A DNA stretch of 64,000 nucleotides. It comes from Gerris lacustris (lineage: Eukaryota; Arthropoda; Insecta; Hemiptera; Gerridae). The DNA is taken from NCBI GenBank assembly GCA_951217055.1, contig OX578277.1, positions 64,512,388 through 64,576,387 of the forward strand, in the 5' to 3' direction. The stretch's first letter is position 1, and every line of letters starts with the position of its first letter. Of this stretch, positions 13,926-27,533 are shown one piece after another. The notes under the pieces are model-generated. The model did no database searches. It had not been told where the DNA came from and saw only the letters and a program-made list of their open reading frames with translations. The position numbers and the translations under genes are program-made.

Positions 13926-15477
13926 AAGGGTAAATCCATCGAAATTTCGCGCTATCGCAATGCTTATCCTCTATTTATAATATACTTTGTTTGTGGAAAA
14001 GAAAAAGTTTTACAAACAGGTAGCTTAAGAGTGTTTCTGTTGGCCACCGGTATTGGAGGAGGTACTGCATTAGCATTGGGCTGACCAAGACTAGCGCCGA
14101 CCCTAAACAAAAAGGATACTTCACACTTTTCCTCGTTTTCTTTTAATAGGATGGCGCCTAAAGCCTTAAAGTTTAGAAAGTTTAAGCGAGGCCGCCTTTT
14201 GATGACAGGCAGAAGAAGGTAGGGATGAAACGTCAAGTTACATCGAAACAACAGGGATCTTAGTGAAAGATGCCATATCTTTTTATGCAACTTAAGGATC
14301 AAGGGTCCTTTTTAGGGATGAAATCTACACAAGTAAACAAGTCAAAACATTTCGCAAGGGGGAAACAAGCCGGTTATAAGGCCTCAGGTACAAGTGTGGT
14401 AAAATGACCACAAGTTTGTCAGTAATCTATACCTGATTTTACACAGGTCACATAATCTTTCTTACCTTACGTATTATGTTTTATCTACGATTGATACGAA
14501 ATATAAACATTGTATCTCTGTTTAGGTGCGTAGAAAGTGATTCTTTACGTACTTGTATTCATTGCGAATGAGAAAAAGAAATCTTCACCTTAACGCACGA
14601 TTAGCGAGTTTGCGTTTACATTTGTCAAAAACTAATTTGCTGTTTGTTTAATTAAAGTAACTGTTTATATCGAGTTTTTAGTGAAAAACAATTATTGATT
14701 TATGTCATTGTAACGAAAATGAGTAGAATAATACGCCTCCCGAAATAATTAATTCGGCACAAAATACCACTAATGAATTACTGTCATATTTATCAAAAGA
14801 GAAATACGAACTTACATACAGGAAGAATACTAATTGAAGAGGTTTTCTTATGTGGACTTGTAGAGTAGAGCGTATAAAACAGCATGAGTTCCAATTAATT
14901 ACCATTTATATTAAGGAAAAACAAAAAATTGACTAGTGCAATTTTAACACAACGAACGTTCTTTGTTATGGCTCCTTTGTAATAGAAAGATATTTCTTCT
15001 CGACGAAGAAAAACCTCTTCTTTGCTTTTTGTTTCTCTTATTGCCTTTTTAAAATAGTTCTAATCTAATAATAAATAATAACCAATTATAAGTTTAATTG
15101 TCAAAACTATATTTACTTTTAAAACTTGTAACCGATATTAACAATTTAAAATATTGTTGTAATAAATTAAATATGATAAAATACAATTTACTCGCGTCTT
15201 TATAATTAGGGCGTTATATACAATTATACAAGTGTATTTAGCATTTCTGTACTAATATTTCTCAATACTTTAAATTTAAAAATAGATTTATAACTTCATG
15301 TGTACTAATGTGTTAACAAAAAGAATCACTAAAGATGAATGATAATTGTATCTAGAATTTTTTTGAGATTTGGTTTATCATTATTATTTGTTTCGTGATA
15401 TTTAGCATGTATAGTGGTAAAGCTGACTCATGATAAACATGTATGTTTTTATGTTGATTTAATATTATTTACTTTGA
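13926..15477. other. Intergenic, no gene seen
   Basis: No recognisable gene or clear element boundary. Short reading frames at 13964-14302 and 14705-14905 (minus) show no family resemblance. Composition is ordinary AT-rich sequence. Confidence 0.5.
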
Positions 15478-16232
15478 AAATTATTTTTACTGGCTCAGAA
15501 ATGAAGTATATATATATATTTGATAACGCTACCTTCCCCATAACATTTAGTTAACAACTCACAGAATAATCATTCATTTGGGTAAAGAACAATGAAAGCC
15601 AAAAAATGGTATCAAATATAAGTGAAAATTAATAACGATAAAAGTAACAAGAGAAAAAAAAACGTTGCCAAAACATTTTAAGTGAAGGCTCCAACGTGCC
15701 AATAAAGGGTGTTTCGAAGTTCCTACTAAATGCACCAGCAGACAAAACGACGTCGTCAACCTTTTTCTCCATTAATCTCTGAGGGCAAGTTGCTCTCGTC
15801 TTGGTAACTCAGGGCAAAGGAAAACCGACCCTCTCAAACAAATTGAACTTCTACAACTGATAATTAATATTCTCGTAACTTTTATACTGGAGTTTAGATG
15901 ACGCCCCTCTCTTTGGCTCCCCTTCGCGGACAGCATGTAAACACTCCAGGAGTAAGAGGGAAGAGAGACCTTGAAACTTTTATACTCAAAATCAACAAAC
16001 ATCACAAGTCAGATGAACGGCAATTTGTTAAAACGAGAGAATTCTGTCAAACATTTATAATTATTTTTTGTGTACTTTATAAAGAATGATGTCATGATAA
16101 ATTATTGTGTTGAATCTGTGTCAGAATTGTTCTATATTGGACTACAGCATTCTTTCACGGGGAAAGAAAAATGAGATCTATATTATTAAGGTCTTCATTA
16201 TTTTTACTGGCTCAGAAATGAAGTATATATAA
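15478..16232. repeat. Pair of 35-bp direct repeats 719 bp apart
   Basis: ATTATTTTTACTGGCTCAGA and the following AATGAAGTATATATA occur at about 15479-15513 and 16198-16232, enclosing about 680 bp without coding sequence. A duplication or old element boundary is possible. Confidence 0.55.
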
Positions 16233-16249
16233 TATAGAGGGAGAAAGTG

Positions 16250-16723
16250 CAGTAGAACCCAGGAAATCCGAACTAATTCGGACTAGGGCCTGTTCGGATT
16301 TCTGAATTGTTCGGATTATCGGGGTTACTTCTTAACATTTATAAAATTGTTCCTGGTATATTTTACAGGTATATTACTATGTTCACTCACACAAATTGTG
16401 TACTATGTTCCGATACGAGGAATACCCGGTATATTTATGATAAAAAAAGAGATTTAGAATAATTATGAATAGTCGAATAAGTTAGAACATCAAAGTATCG
16501 GTTCCATAGAAATGCAGCGGGCAAGTATTAAGTGTATTGCTGGAAATACATAATTATACAACTGAGAATGGGATAGGGTTTTAAGAAACACATAGCGGCA
16601 GCTCAAAGCAGTCCCGGGCTTTTCACTAAGCCGCCAATGTATAATGTCTTCCCCCCCCCCAAAAAAAATTGTTTAGAATATCGGGCTTTTCAGAATTTTG
16701 GGGTTCGGATTTCCGGGCTGCTG
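16250..16723. mobile_element. pogo/Tigger-like MITE
   Basis: The left end CAGTAGAACCCAGGAAATCC and the complement of the right end CAGCAGCCCGGAAATCCGAA share the CAGTxGAACCxxGxxxxTCCGAA signature of pogo/Tigger elements. The interior includes repeats of TTCGGATT. The expected TA duplication is not visible, so the ends may be slightly eroded. Confidence 0.6.
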
Positions 16724-19700
16724 CATTGAGATGACACAAAAATCCGTAAATTACATTTACTCTAAATGTAATCCTAAAAAAGATTTAGAATCTCTTTAAA
16801 GAAATCCAATAGGTACAATAAAAAATCTATCAATACAATTCTAGTCAGAATCTTGAAATTAGTAATGTTTTTAAATTCAAAATGGCGGCTATATACACTT
16901 TTAAAGGTCAAGTCCCAAGAAAAAGAAATAGTAATAATTGAATTAAGTACGCAGAGAAAACAAGAATAATAATATATAACTGACAGATGCAACAACAAAA
17001 AAAACAACACCAACGCTAATCATAACAATAATCGAATGGAGCTTAACTTAGCGACTGGTGGAAAGGGAAAGGTTTCGAAAAAGTCCACACCCGGCTGTTG
17101 GGTATATAACCTTTAGCCACAAAGCGAGCTATTCTTCTTTCTAGTGCTCCTGTAGATTTATATTTATTTTTAATCACCATTCTTTAGCCGATTAGACTTT
17201 TTGATCCTGGCACTCTATCTACCATTAAATATGATTATTAATTAATTTAAGGTGTGCTCTCATTTCACCTTTTACTGATTCTCGCCACTCTTCACCATTG
17301 TTTCCTTTTGGATATTCATCTATTTCATAGGTAGCTTCCATAGGGTAATCTGCATCAGTTTAAAGAGTCATGTCACAGTCTTCATAGTCTAGCCCCCCTG
17401 TAGTAGGTGGTACTTAGATCAGTGGCGTATCCAGCGGCTAGGTCTGGAGAGGGCACATTCTCAGTCAGTTTAGATAAGACGGAGGGGGGGGGGGGGGGCA
17501 TTTGTAGTGGTAACAAGAAAAGGGTACTCGTTCATTGTTCATTTCCCATGACTTGGAAATGTTCTTAGTATAAATAAAGTATGTATTTTGATATCTAAGC
17601 GTATGGCAGTGCGCAAGGCCAAGTTCCAGTAAGCATGCGGTGTGTATCTTACCCTGAACCAATTCAACCGGTTTTTCTCACCCTCATATCTTTGCTACCT
17701 CTTATGATGGGTTTTTAAAATTTGAAAAATACATCAGGCTTAAGTAGCTTAGGACACAGTAAAAAATTTACCCCTTAATATTCACCTTTTACAACAGGGG
17801 GAGAGTTTCCAAGTTTGCATTTTTGTTACTAACTGTCTGACTCAAAGATGAAGGCTAGTTACTTTATAAATTACTCTTATTTCCTGAGAACATGCGAGTA
17901 ATATTTTTCCTGAGTGCCGTGTCACGTGACCACGATTTTAAAAGTTTGTTGTTTGTGTTGCTAATGCATACCATTTGAAAGCCTCGATTTGTACTTTAAG
18001 GCTCTCATTTGTTTATTTTTCGAAAAATTGGTACATGTACCTACATTTGTACCGATTTGTATTGTATACAAATCCTCCCGGTCGAGTATTGTTTTGACAA
18101 TTAATCTGATGTCAGTTTTTCTTTGAGTGAGTAAAACTTATCCTTTTCCTCACTTTTCTGTGCCTACATAATCTTTCTACATTAACAAATTTCTAATCCA
18201 TCTTGTGCCTCGTAAACATCAAAGACGAAGCCCTTGATGATAAAGCCAGCAAAAAAAGCCACAAAAAAACCTAAGGTTTTTTAGTGGATTTTAATTTAGG
18301 TGAATAAGGTTCAATTTTCAAAGGGCTTATTGTATTATATTTCTTTAAAAAAGTACTTCTTATTAATTTTAAAATACACTACTTATTATACCTTTGAGTA
18401 TAAAATGAATGTTGATATAATCACATTAATAATTGAAATCATCAAAAAAGCTCACCTAAATTATATGACTGCTGCATTATTGCCTTTGAAGAAAACCTGT
18501 CCCTGAGCCACAGGGCCGCCCTAATTATAGAAATTTAATTGTAAAAAGAGAAATTTTGAAATTGTCAAATAGATCGACTACTTACATATGAATTCAATAC
18601 ACGACTAAAATATCAAATTAATGAAGATAAAAAAGCACTTTGTCATTTCAATCAGTCATAATTAATAAAAATTTATTCAAGTAATTGATAAAAGTAGATG
18701 GAAGATAATTTTTATTCTTATCTCCACACCAGCACTGCCGCGGCTTGATTACAAACGACTGAATTCAAAGGCGCCTGCCCGCTTTCAACGAATTGTTAAT
18801 ATGCCTTCATACTAGGTAGGCCGAGAGGGCTGGGAGTTGATGGCAAGCTCCTGTACTTTCCTAACTCCCTGTCACATGTATAAATCTTTTCGACTTTCTT
18901 CGGCCCTACGAAGGGCGGTAGGGGAAGGTGCTACAGATGGAGACTGGATTACAGACCTCCTATACCATTCTAACTCCCTGTTATACTTTTCTGAGTTTTT
19001 TAAGCTAAAAGTAACGTAACATTTTTGACTTATGTTCCATAGCCTAAACATAAAAATGTCAAAAATTAAAAATCTGGAGGCACGGTAGTGCCCCCGCCAA
19101 GTCGAGCACAACCGTACCATCCTTTACTGGAACCAACTTTCGGGAATTTGACCCCCCTCTATTATCCTATTGAAGATACTTAGATATATATAAAATTAAT
19201 TTCAATTCAAAGTTCATGACAAACTTAACCAGAAATAAAAATTTCACACCACTACCCATAGTAGTTCATAAGATATATGAGCCTAAAGTTTTTTTTATTT
19301 TGTTACTCACTCACTCATCATAATTCTAAGGCACTTCTAACAATTCTAGAAACTTGAAATTTTGTATATAGGTAGAGTTTATTGTACAAATATAGGAAAA
19401 ATTTAAAAATCTGGTTATTTGTTCCTTTCAAGGCTAATATAAAAACTGCCTATTCAAAATATTTTAAAAATGGTAAACATCTAGAGCTATCTAGTAGAGA
19501 ACTTTAAAACAAAGAAGTGATGTTGAGAACGTTTGTTGAGGTAGATTTGACACTATTGATTGGCAGTTACTCCAGATAATTTTATTTAGTTCAATTTGAA
19601 CACCCACCGACGAAGAAGTTACTTGAAAGATTACCAAGAGCAAAGAAAGAAAAAAGACCCAAGAACTATCAAACAAGGACAAAGAAAGGAAAACGAAAAA

Positions 19701-19741
19701 TTGTTAGGGGCAATGAAAAAATTCTTACAATAAGAAGTGAA
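16724..19741. other. Gene-poor stretch with element scraps
   Basis: No gene seen. A hAT-style terminus CAGTGGCGTATCCAGCGG lies at about 17420-17437 with a G-run at 17483-17498. Near 18845-19000 is a repeated TCCTAACTCCCTGT block, related to one at about 50825-50850. Short frames here have no family resemblance. Confidence 0.4.
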
Positions 19742-20254
19742 ATCCCAACAAAAATACTAGTGTAAAAAAAATAAGCCAAGTCTCGCGTAAAAAGTTGTGA
19801 GATCATAGGTTTAGCCAAGTCTCCTACTGTCCGAGTAAGTTCTACTAGGTCTAATTTATCCAGTGCAAGTACATGATGTTTGTCTGTCCCTCTCGCTATT
19901 CTCTTTCCCAAATCACTCAACACGTTTTAATTTAAAAACCTTTTCTGACTTGGCAAATACACACCCCAAAGAGGCTAAAATTAAATGCAATGTTGTATAC
20001 AAATTTGTATCCTTGAAAATATAATATTTATTATTTGATTTAAGTTTGTGGTGTGTATTTGCCAAGTCAGAAAATGTTTTATATTTAAACGTGTAGAGTG
20101 ATTTGGAAAAGAGAATAGAGAACCGGCAAGTACATCATGTACTTGCATTGGATAAATTAGACCTAGTAGAACTTACTCGAACTCTCGGACAGTAGGAGAC
20201 TTACATCTCACAACTTTTTACGCGAGACTTCTTCACTAGTGTTTTTGTTGGGAT
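19742..20254. mobile_element. Fold-back element (long inverted repeat)
   Basis: Arms 19742-19980 and 20045-20254 are complementary with scattered mismatches and small indels. Shared blocks: AGTCTCGCGTAAAAAGTTGT, AAGTTCTACTAGGTCTAATT and GACTTGGCAAATACACAC. The spacer is 64 bases. No coding sequence. Confidence 0.75.
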
Positions 20255-21000
20255 ATTTTTTATACACTATCTCTAAATATAGTAGTGTAACAAGTAGCGT
20301 TAGTAGTAGCCTAATGAGTGAGATAAAGATGGGTTTTAGCGAACAATTAATACTGTCACTGGCGCTGACTCCTAAGGGCTTGGGGGAGCCTGAGCCCCCC
20401 AAATCCAAGATTTTAAACAAATATAAAAAACTAACTTTTTTCGTTAATAGTTTTTTTTACAATTGAAGAAAAAAAATTAAAATTAAGTGTTTGCAGAAAT
20501 ACGCTGTATAATCATCTTTTAACCGAATTCTTTGTGCTTTTAAAAACATATAATAAGTCTATGTCAAGAAAATTGTAAGGTTTATAGTCTAAACTTTTCT
20601 TAATTGTTATTCCAAATTTAAATTTTTAATTTATGTTATTTATTGTATAATTGTATACAAACACTTTTATATCGGCAAATACTATTTATAAGGCTTCCTC
20701 TCTGTATTTTAGCTGTTAAACACATTTTTGAATAAATATATAATATGTATTGTATAGTTCATATACCCAGAAAATCGGTCCGAGAAAACTTTCTCATATT
20801 CGAGATCATAATTACTTAGCCCAGTGACATTTTATCAAAATGTATCTTTAAAAAAAACTTCTCCTCAGTGGGGATTCGATTTAAGAACTAGATTTTTCCC
20901 AGGAAAACAGGTTACGTTGTTAGATTCACATTTAAATGGACTACATTTTAGAGTTATTTAATCAAAATCGTCGGAAACATTGACGAGAAATAATATTTAT
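20255..21000. other. Intergenic, no gene seen
   Basis: A hAT-style end (CACTGGCGCTGACTCC with GGAGCCTGAGCCCCCC downstream) lies at about 20357-20405. Otherwise featureless AT-rich sequence. Confidence 0.4.
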
Positions 21001-21290
21001 AGTTTTTCACAGTTTTTTCGGGGGCAGCGCCCCAAATTTGGAGCTAAAATTAATTTCTCGATTTCACCTCGGAGTATGATATTTCTGAACATACATACGA
21101 GAATATGCCAAATTTAGTCAAAATCAGCCCAGTAGTTTAAGCTTCCTAAGTAGTTTAAGGCGTTTGCACAGACAGACGATAGACTACAGCCAGGATTTTT
21201 TTAAAAACCACTTTTTTAGACTCAGGGAAAAACATTCCAACGATTTTGATGGAAAAATCCTAAAATGTAATCCATTTACGAATCCAACCA
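21000..21290 (-). repeat. Dispersed repeat, AAATTTGG-core family
   Basis: Minus-strand copy. Blocks shared with 35690-35900: TTTTAGCTC(C/T)AAATTTGG, the GAAATCGAGAAAT block, a (C)AAATTTGGC-like core and GACAGACG near 21170. Non-coding. Confidence 0.6.
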
Positions 21291-21781
21291 TAAGTTGATT
21301 TCCCGGGAAAAATCTAGTTCCAGAGAAAATAGCTTTCAACGCGGACAGTGAAAGGCCGTGTTCGATTCCCTACTGGGGAGAAGTTATTTTTTTGGTAAAT
21401 TTTGATAAAATATTTAATAATAAATGTAACTATATGAATATTCGAAACAACTAATAAATGGAAAACACTGCGGACCAAGTAATTATGTACTCGTCTATAC
21501 GAGAATTGCAATAACTATTGTATTAATTACAATAGATTTTTTATCAAAATTAAATGATGTATCTATACATAAACGAACCTTTTACTAATATTTAGTTGAT
21601 ATAATTATATTTAGTTGATATAATTAGATTTGTTTAAATGAACTACAGTTATTTGTATTTTTTTTTCTTTTTCCATAAATTCTCTTTAACACTTTTGGAA
21701 CTATATGTAATTAGACATAAGAAACTAATATGTGGCATTTTTTTTATGGATTGACTCATATGATTGAGAAATTAAAAATAA

Positions 21782-21816
21782 GCCTGAAGAAGCCCAAGGT
21801 GAGGGCGAAATATAGC
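21782..21816 (+). ncRNA. Hammerhead-ribozyme-like motif 2
   Basis: CUGAAGA (21784-21790), extra A, stem II GCCC/GGGC with a 7-nt loop, GAA (21807-21809), self-complementary AUAU as helix III, A, and a 2-bp helix I GC/GC. Helix I is very weak. A more decayed relative lies at about 52464-52494. Confidence 0.35.
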
Positions 21817-22622
21817 GCTGGAGGAGAAAGAAGTTAAAAGGTGTTAATTTTTTTAAAAAAGGCTTCAAAAAATACAAGAAGATTAAATATGTGGCATATT
21901 TTTATGTCAGGTGGTCTTCCTCCTCATATCCTAGCACGTAACATATTTTATATTTTACATATAGCGATAGCTCAGAATTAAACGTTTAATTTGAAGTATT
22001 GTTCTTTATTTTCAAAACCCGTGTTATCTCTTGTAGGCCTATATAATAGACAAATGATGAAAAGTTTATTAAGGTCTACTCGTAACACCTAAAATACGGT
22101 AAAATTACACCTAAGGAATTAAATGTCCAAGAAACATTTCTGTGGAGGGGGGGGGGGGGGAATTATCCATATATACAAGGATATATAAGGATTATCCATA
22201 TATACAACATACCATAGTACATGTTAAATAAGTATAAAGTCGTTATCTTTAAACTAAATGGCCGATTATAAATCCCCTTTTCGAAAAGTTTTTATTTTGT
22301 GGAATAAAAGAAAGCTAACTTCAAAATTTGAAGGTTCTAGTGCAATTGGTTAGGGAGATATCGTCATGTTCATATTTTGCATATAAATAGCAGCCATCTT
22401 GAATCAAAATGGTCGATTGGAAAATTCTTCTACAAAAATTATTTGTCATAAAAGGAAGCTGATTTCTAAATTTCAAGGTTCTAGTAAAATTAGTTCTGGA
22501 GGTATCGTTTAATTCCGCATATTAATAGCCACCATCTTGCATCAAAGTGGCGGATCTTAGTGAGCACCTAGAGGATAAGAAAAACCTCCATGCAAAATTT
22601 TAGATCTCTAGCTATTGCCTTT

Positions 22623-23377
22623 CATAGGCGGCCGAAGGTATGGGCTTGGGTGGGCTAAGCCCCCCAAAAATTTTGAGGAGTTCAAAAAATTTTATCAGCT
22701 AAGAATAATCACAAGAATTTTAAATGGAAAGGCTACACATATAAACATAAATATGAGCCATACCTTTGTTGAATTAACGATCGGTAAACTTTTACATTAG
22801 TTAAATAATAGTATTTCTCCTGATACCAGTATTTTTCCTGAAACCATATCCAGTGAAGATGATGTCAGAATATTTGCAATGAAACCAAGAAAACTGCATT
22901 TGGTTTAGATTTTTGTGTTAGCTCGTGCTATATTTTATATAAGTAAAATTAAAAATATATTTATTAGTTTCCTCAAATTTTGATTGTACTTGCTCTCTAA
23001 AGCTAATCAATAGAAATCAAAATCACTCTGATAAATAATTACTTTTTTATTACGCTTTTAAAACGGAGTTCCCGAAAATAATCTATTCCTTAAAGTCTTT
23101 GGTCAAGGCTTTGGCTTACTAAAGATATTTCCAATAAAATTCTTGGGGAGGTTTTTAATTTATCATAATGTATGAATTAGGTTTTTTATAAACAAAATAG
23201 GTATAATAAACAGTTATTTTTAGATACTAAAATACCTTAAAACGCAATTTGTGGAGTTAAATTTAAAAAAAAAAAAATCCCCCGGACCCCCCGCTTCCCT
23301 GGGGGGTATTCCATACCCCCCCCCCCCCCCCCGGTAGTGTTAGCACCCCCAAATATATTGTTCTAGAGCCGCCTATG
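22623..23377. mobile_element. hAT-type non-autonomous element
   Basis: 10-bp inverted ends CATAGGCGGC, flanked by a perfect 8-bp duplication TTGCCTTT (22615-22622 and 23378-23385). C/G runs near both ends (AAGCCCCCCAAAAA at about 22658; long C runs at 23280-23333) are common in this type. No transposase. Confidence 0.8.
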
Positions 23378-23552
23378 TTGCCTTTCTAGAAAAAGATGAG
23401 AAAGTCAGTGAGGGGTATTTTCAGTTCTCATATATGTACCTACATATATAATTATAGATATATACTATAATAATTATATGATCTATAATAATTATTTTTT
23501 AAGCAAACAAAGAACGAAAAAGTCAAACTTGACATTCCTTTTCTCACCAAAT

Positions 23553-23593
23553 ATCACTGAAGAAGCCCAGGTTCCCTGGGCAAAAGCTCTGAT
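23553..23593 (+). ncRNA. Hammerhead-ribozyme-like motif 3 (core-mutated)
   Basis: Helix I AUCA/UGAU, CUGAAGA (23557-23563), extra A, 7-bp stem II GCCCAGG/CCUGGGC with a 3-nt loop, helix III AGCU, then C. The GAA box reads AAA (G12 changed to A at 23582), which should abolish cleavage. All other pairings are intact, which supports the family fold. Confidence 0.4.
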
Positions 23594-23839
23594 CACTCAA
23601 AGGACTTTCATTCCAAATAAACCCTCCAGCCTACTATAATAATTATATTACATAATTCTGCTGCATAAGTTCAACCTAAACCCTAAACCAGGTGAGCTTG
23701 TATTCTCTTCAATTCTCAGGTCACCCATACAGGTCAGAATACATATTCTTAATTCATCGACAAATTTATAATTTATTATTATTCGGATATTGGGTAAGGT
23801 ATACCATATAAAATATTATAAAACATTGGCTACAATAGT

Positions 23840-23879
23840 CAATGAAGTAAACACGGGCAACGCTGGGTACTCCGCTAGT
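23840..23879 (+). mobile_element. Helitron-like 3' terminus
   Basis: CACGGGCAACGCTGGGTACT then CTAG (23875-23878) and T, matching the GGGTA-spacer-CTAG|T layout of copies A-C. The body upstream is not delimited. Confidence 0.4.
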
Positions 23880-26040
23880 CATGGAAGAAATATATAGGAC
23901 AGGTGAGGGTGAGGACTTAAATGCAAAGTAAGAAACAAGAATTACTAAGGATTGAAAAAAATAGCTTCTCCACGTAAAACTTTTTTTTTATATGGAGAAG
24001 ACTATTTCATGATGAATTCTCCCGATGCTCCTAATTCTGTTAAGATTTGCTAAAATTTATTATATAAAATTTAATCATTGCCTTAGTAACTTGGATCTAC
24101 TTGTCATTAATGGCATGGAATTCATAACCCAGCTAGATGGTGGCTTTAATTATCTATATATAAACTAAGTGATAATGGTAGAATACTTAAATCATTGAGT
24201 TAAAAGTCTCACAATAAACCAAAAGATTAAAAGAAAAAAAGAACTTGTGGGTGAGACCCTCCATCAGATCAATTGATATAAATCTAAAATTATTTCAGCT
24301 AAATTAAGAGGAGAGCTGTGCTTAGGACTAAAATAAATTCTTTAGAATTAAAGCTTTAACTATCGCAATCTACTGTTAAATCTACAAAACTATAAGAAGC
24401 ATCAGTTAGGAGATTACAACACTTAAAAAAAGGAGAACTTAGTTAAAAATGTTGTTAAATCAATTTGGCCTAGGAGTACTCCTGGTTATACAAAAAGACT
24501 AGAGTTAAAAAAAAAACTAGGGAATGTTCTATAAAATCAAGAAGAATATGCAATGCTATTTTGCAAATTAAGAAAGGGAGATGCTGATAGACATGCTTCA
24601 TAAAATAATTCACACAATTAGAATATACTCATTACTCAACAAAAGGAAATGATGAGTGGGCTGGGTTTTTATCATATTGGATGATCATATTGTAAAGATT
24701 GTGTCTGGTGCAGTAATCAAAATAGTGAAGGCTTAAAAGAATCAAGGAATGTAGAGATCTTAAAATTCAAGTTGCACATTTTTTTTTTTTTTTTTTTTTT
24801 TTTTTGGTAAAAATATAATAAATTGGCTACTATAAATCTAATAAAAATGACATTCATACGGGACCGGGACCATATAGGGCATAACCTGCACAATCCCTGA
24901 AAATATCACCGAAATTGGATAAAAATAGTGGAAGTTATGAGTGTGGCAAGGATCTCGTGTTCGCGCATACGCAGTGGCTACAACTGATCAAATCATGATG
25001 AAATTCATATGACATCATCATACATTTGATCCTCAACTATTCTCCAAATTTGAGCGAAATGTGACCATTAGGTCACGAGAAATTGACATTTGGATGATTT
25101 CACGTTTGCACCTGCACAGAGATTGTGATTTTGGAGGGAAAATAATGTTCTCCTGATGAGGTGGACTCAGAAGAAAAATGTCCATGTATTGTCATTGTTT
25201 TACTAAATTATCAACAACCATTATGTGAAGAACTACTTACCATTAACACTTACTAGTTTTGAAAATAAAATTCATTATACAAAAGGTAAGGTAAGCACTT
25301 CTCTACATAATAAGTAAATAACCCAACCAAATATCATGATCAATATGAATCCAATAATTATATTTTAAAAATTAATTTACAAAAGATGGGAAGTTAACAT
25401 TTTAAGCAATCTAAATTATTAAATGTATAATGTTATTTTATGTTGAAATACAGATACAAAACATACCTGAAATTGCTCCTGGTAGAGCAGCTTTGGGATC
25501 ACCATCTTATATTGCTGTGATTACACTAATGGAAACCTGTAAAACAAAGTAAACCTCAAGGTAAAAAGGACACAAAAAATATGTAAAAGATTGTTTTGTG
25601 TTGGTATTATTTACAAAAGTCTTGTAAGAGTTATATTTAAAAATTAAGTAAGGGCTTGAAATTCTCCTGACCTTATTCTCCTCTTGAGGGTATTGTTATG
25701 CCAAACCAGCGGGCATAGGAGAGGAGGGGACCAACATCCACAAAATGTTTACAGGGTTGAACAATGATCAAATGGAATGACTAGGCCAGGACTTTGATGT
25801 AGACGTGTCTCAAGGCCATAAACTGAACATTCAGTAAATCCATTACACCTAACACCAACTAATAATAAACAAGTCAAGTGTGTGCTAGTCAGCACACAGC
25901 GAGGGTACGCAGGCAACCCTGTATAGTTTAAGTAGAACCCTATTGATGGTGTTTTTTAAAATGCAAAAAAGCTTACTTTGAACTATCCTATGGGTCTGAT
26001 ATTCTCAAAACACATAAACAAACTTCTGATAAAGTATTTT
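23880..26040. other. Gene-poor stretch, no gene seen
   Basis: No supported gene. Poly(T) tract at 24780-24805. A 70-bp interval at 25467-25536 (minus) has good-looking splice borders but stops in all three frames. Confidence 0.45.
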
Positions 26041-26049
26041 TTTGCCACT

Positions 26050-26560
26050 GAACCGGACTACAACCGTGACCAATGGGGGAGGGCACAAAAGAAACATTTG
26101 AGGAAGGGGAAAATTGTATTTTAGCATATCATATTTAAGTGAAAAAAGTACACACAAGTGGTTTTGCCCATTTTTTTACTATTCTTCCGCCCAATGTTTC
26201 TTTACCCCTCCCCCCTCGGTCACATATATTGTAATTCTCTAGAATAATGTCAGAAAAAAGTTTTTTTTATATAACTGAAAAAGTAATAAAAATTCAATGA
26301 TTCAATATGAGGTAAAATCAATTTTTTTGTTTCTTATTTTTCAATTTTCTAGGTCATCAGATTTGTTTTGACTTTAGATTCGTGTTCTTTATGGTTTGAA
26401 GATATTCAAAAATGAAAATATTCAATGCCCAATATATATACATTTTTGGAGTAAAAACACAATTTTTTCCAAACTTTAGGCACATTTACAGGAAAAACTG
26501 TAAGAATAGGAGAAATTTTGACTTCAGATTCGGATTCAGCAACCTCTAAAACATAGACTT
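26050..26560. repeat. Dispersed repeat, inverted relative to 35290-35640
   Basis: Blocks such as TATTTTAGCATATCATATTT and TCAGATTCGGATTCAGCAAC occur here and at 35290-35640 in the opposite orientation. Non-coding. Confidence 0.6.
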
Positions 26561-27533
26561 CAGATAGAGACATTGAGTTCGTTACATTTTGCAGAATAGT
26601 GGAATCAATGCATTAGTACATAGGTTTCAAAGACGGTGATCAAATACTATCCTATCAATACCTGATACTGGGGTGCCAGGGGGCCTGAGATAATATAAGG
26701 GGGCAATAAAAGTGAGGATTCATTTTGAAAGGCGCTGAGCTGTAACTAGGGAGTGCTGGATATCCTATGGTTTAAATTAAGGAGAAGACAAAGAAAATGT
26801 AATACAAATAATAAGTAAATATGAAAGGTAAAGTAGTAGGCAGTATTTATTTATTATTTTAGAATTATCTCACTTATATGGCTCGATTATTAGAGACATC
26901 ACTTAAAAAAATATTAAAAAGAGATCAGTCAAGGTAAACACAGAGAACGTCTTTCAAACGATAGGCGAGGGCTTTGCCATTTTTTTCCCCATTATTTATG
27001 CACAGGATATTATCAATACCTGCAGTCAACAGGGTATTATCAGTTATCAGTATCTATTAGGGCTTACATTACATGTTGCATTGAATTCTTGAAAGTACTT
27101 TGCATGATATCTAGCATTTTAGAGGTGCTACAACATTTATTCTGGGACAGAAGTAAATGCACATTACAGCAGTAATGTAAATTATTCTGGTATTGGTGAA
27201 CTATGCTCTGGTACTAATTTTAGTTTTGTCAATAGGTCTTATAGCAAATAACAAAAAAACAAATTTAAAATAGACACATATATTTCATTATAAAGAGTGT
27301 GTGCCACTAAGTTTCACTTCTCACTAATGAATAAAAAACATCACCAAGTTATGACTGAAATGTTAAGTAACTTACATAGTCACCATCTGCAGTAGAAACA
27401 GAAACCAGATTGAAAAAAAAAAAAAAAAAAATCATGTGATTAAATTTGTGTTTTTTTCACTTGAAGTAACTTGGACGCTGGATATCTTTATCTTCAAATT
27501 CTTCTGCCCAAAAAATCTTTCAACTCTCAAAAT

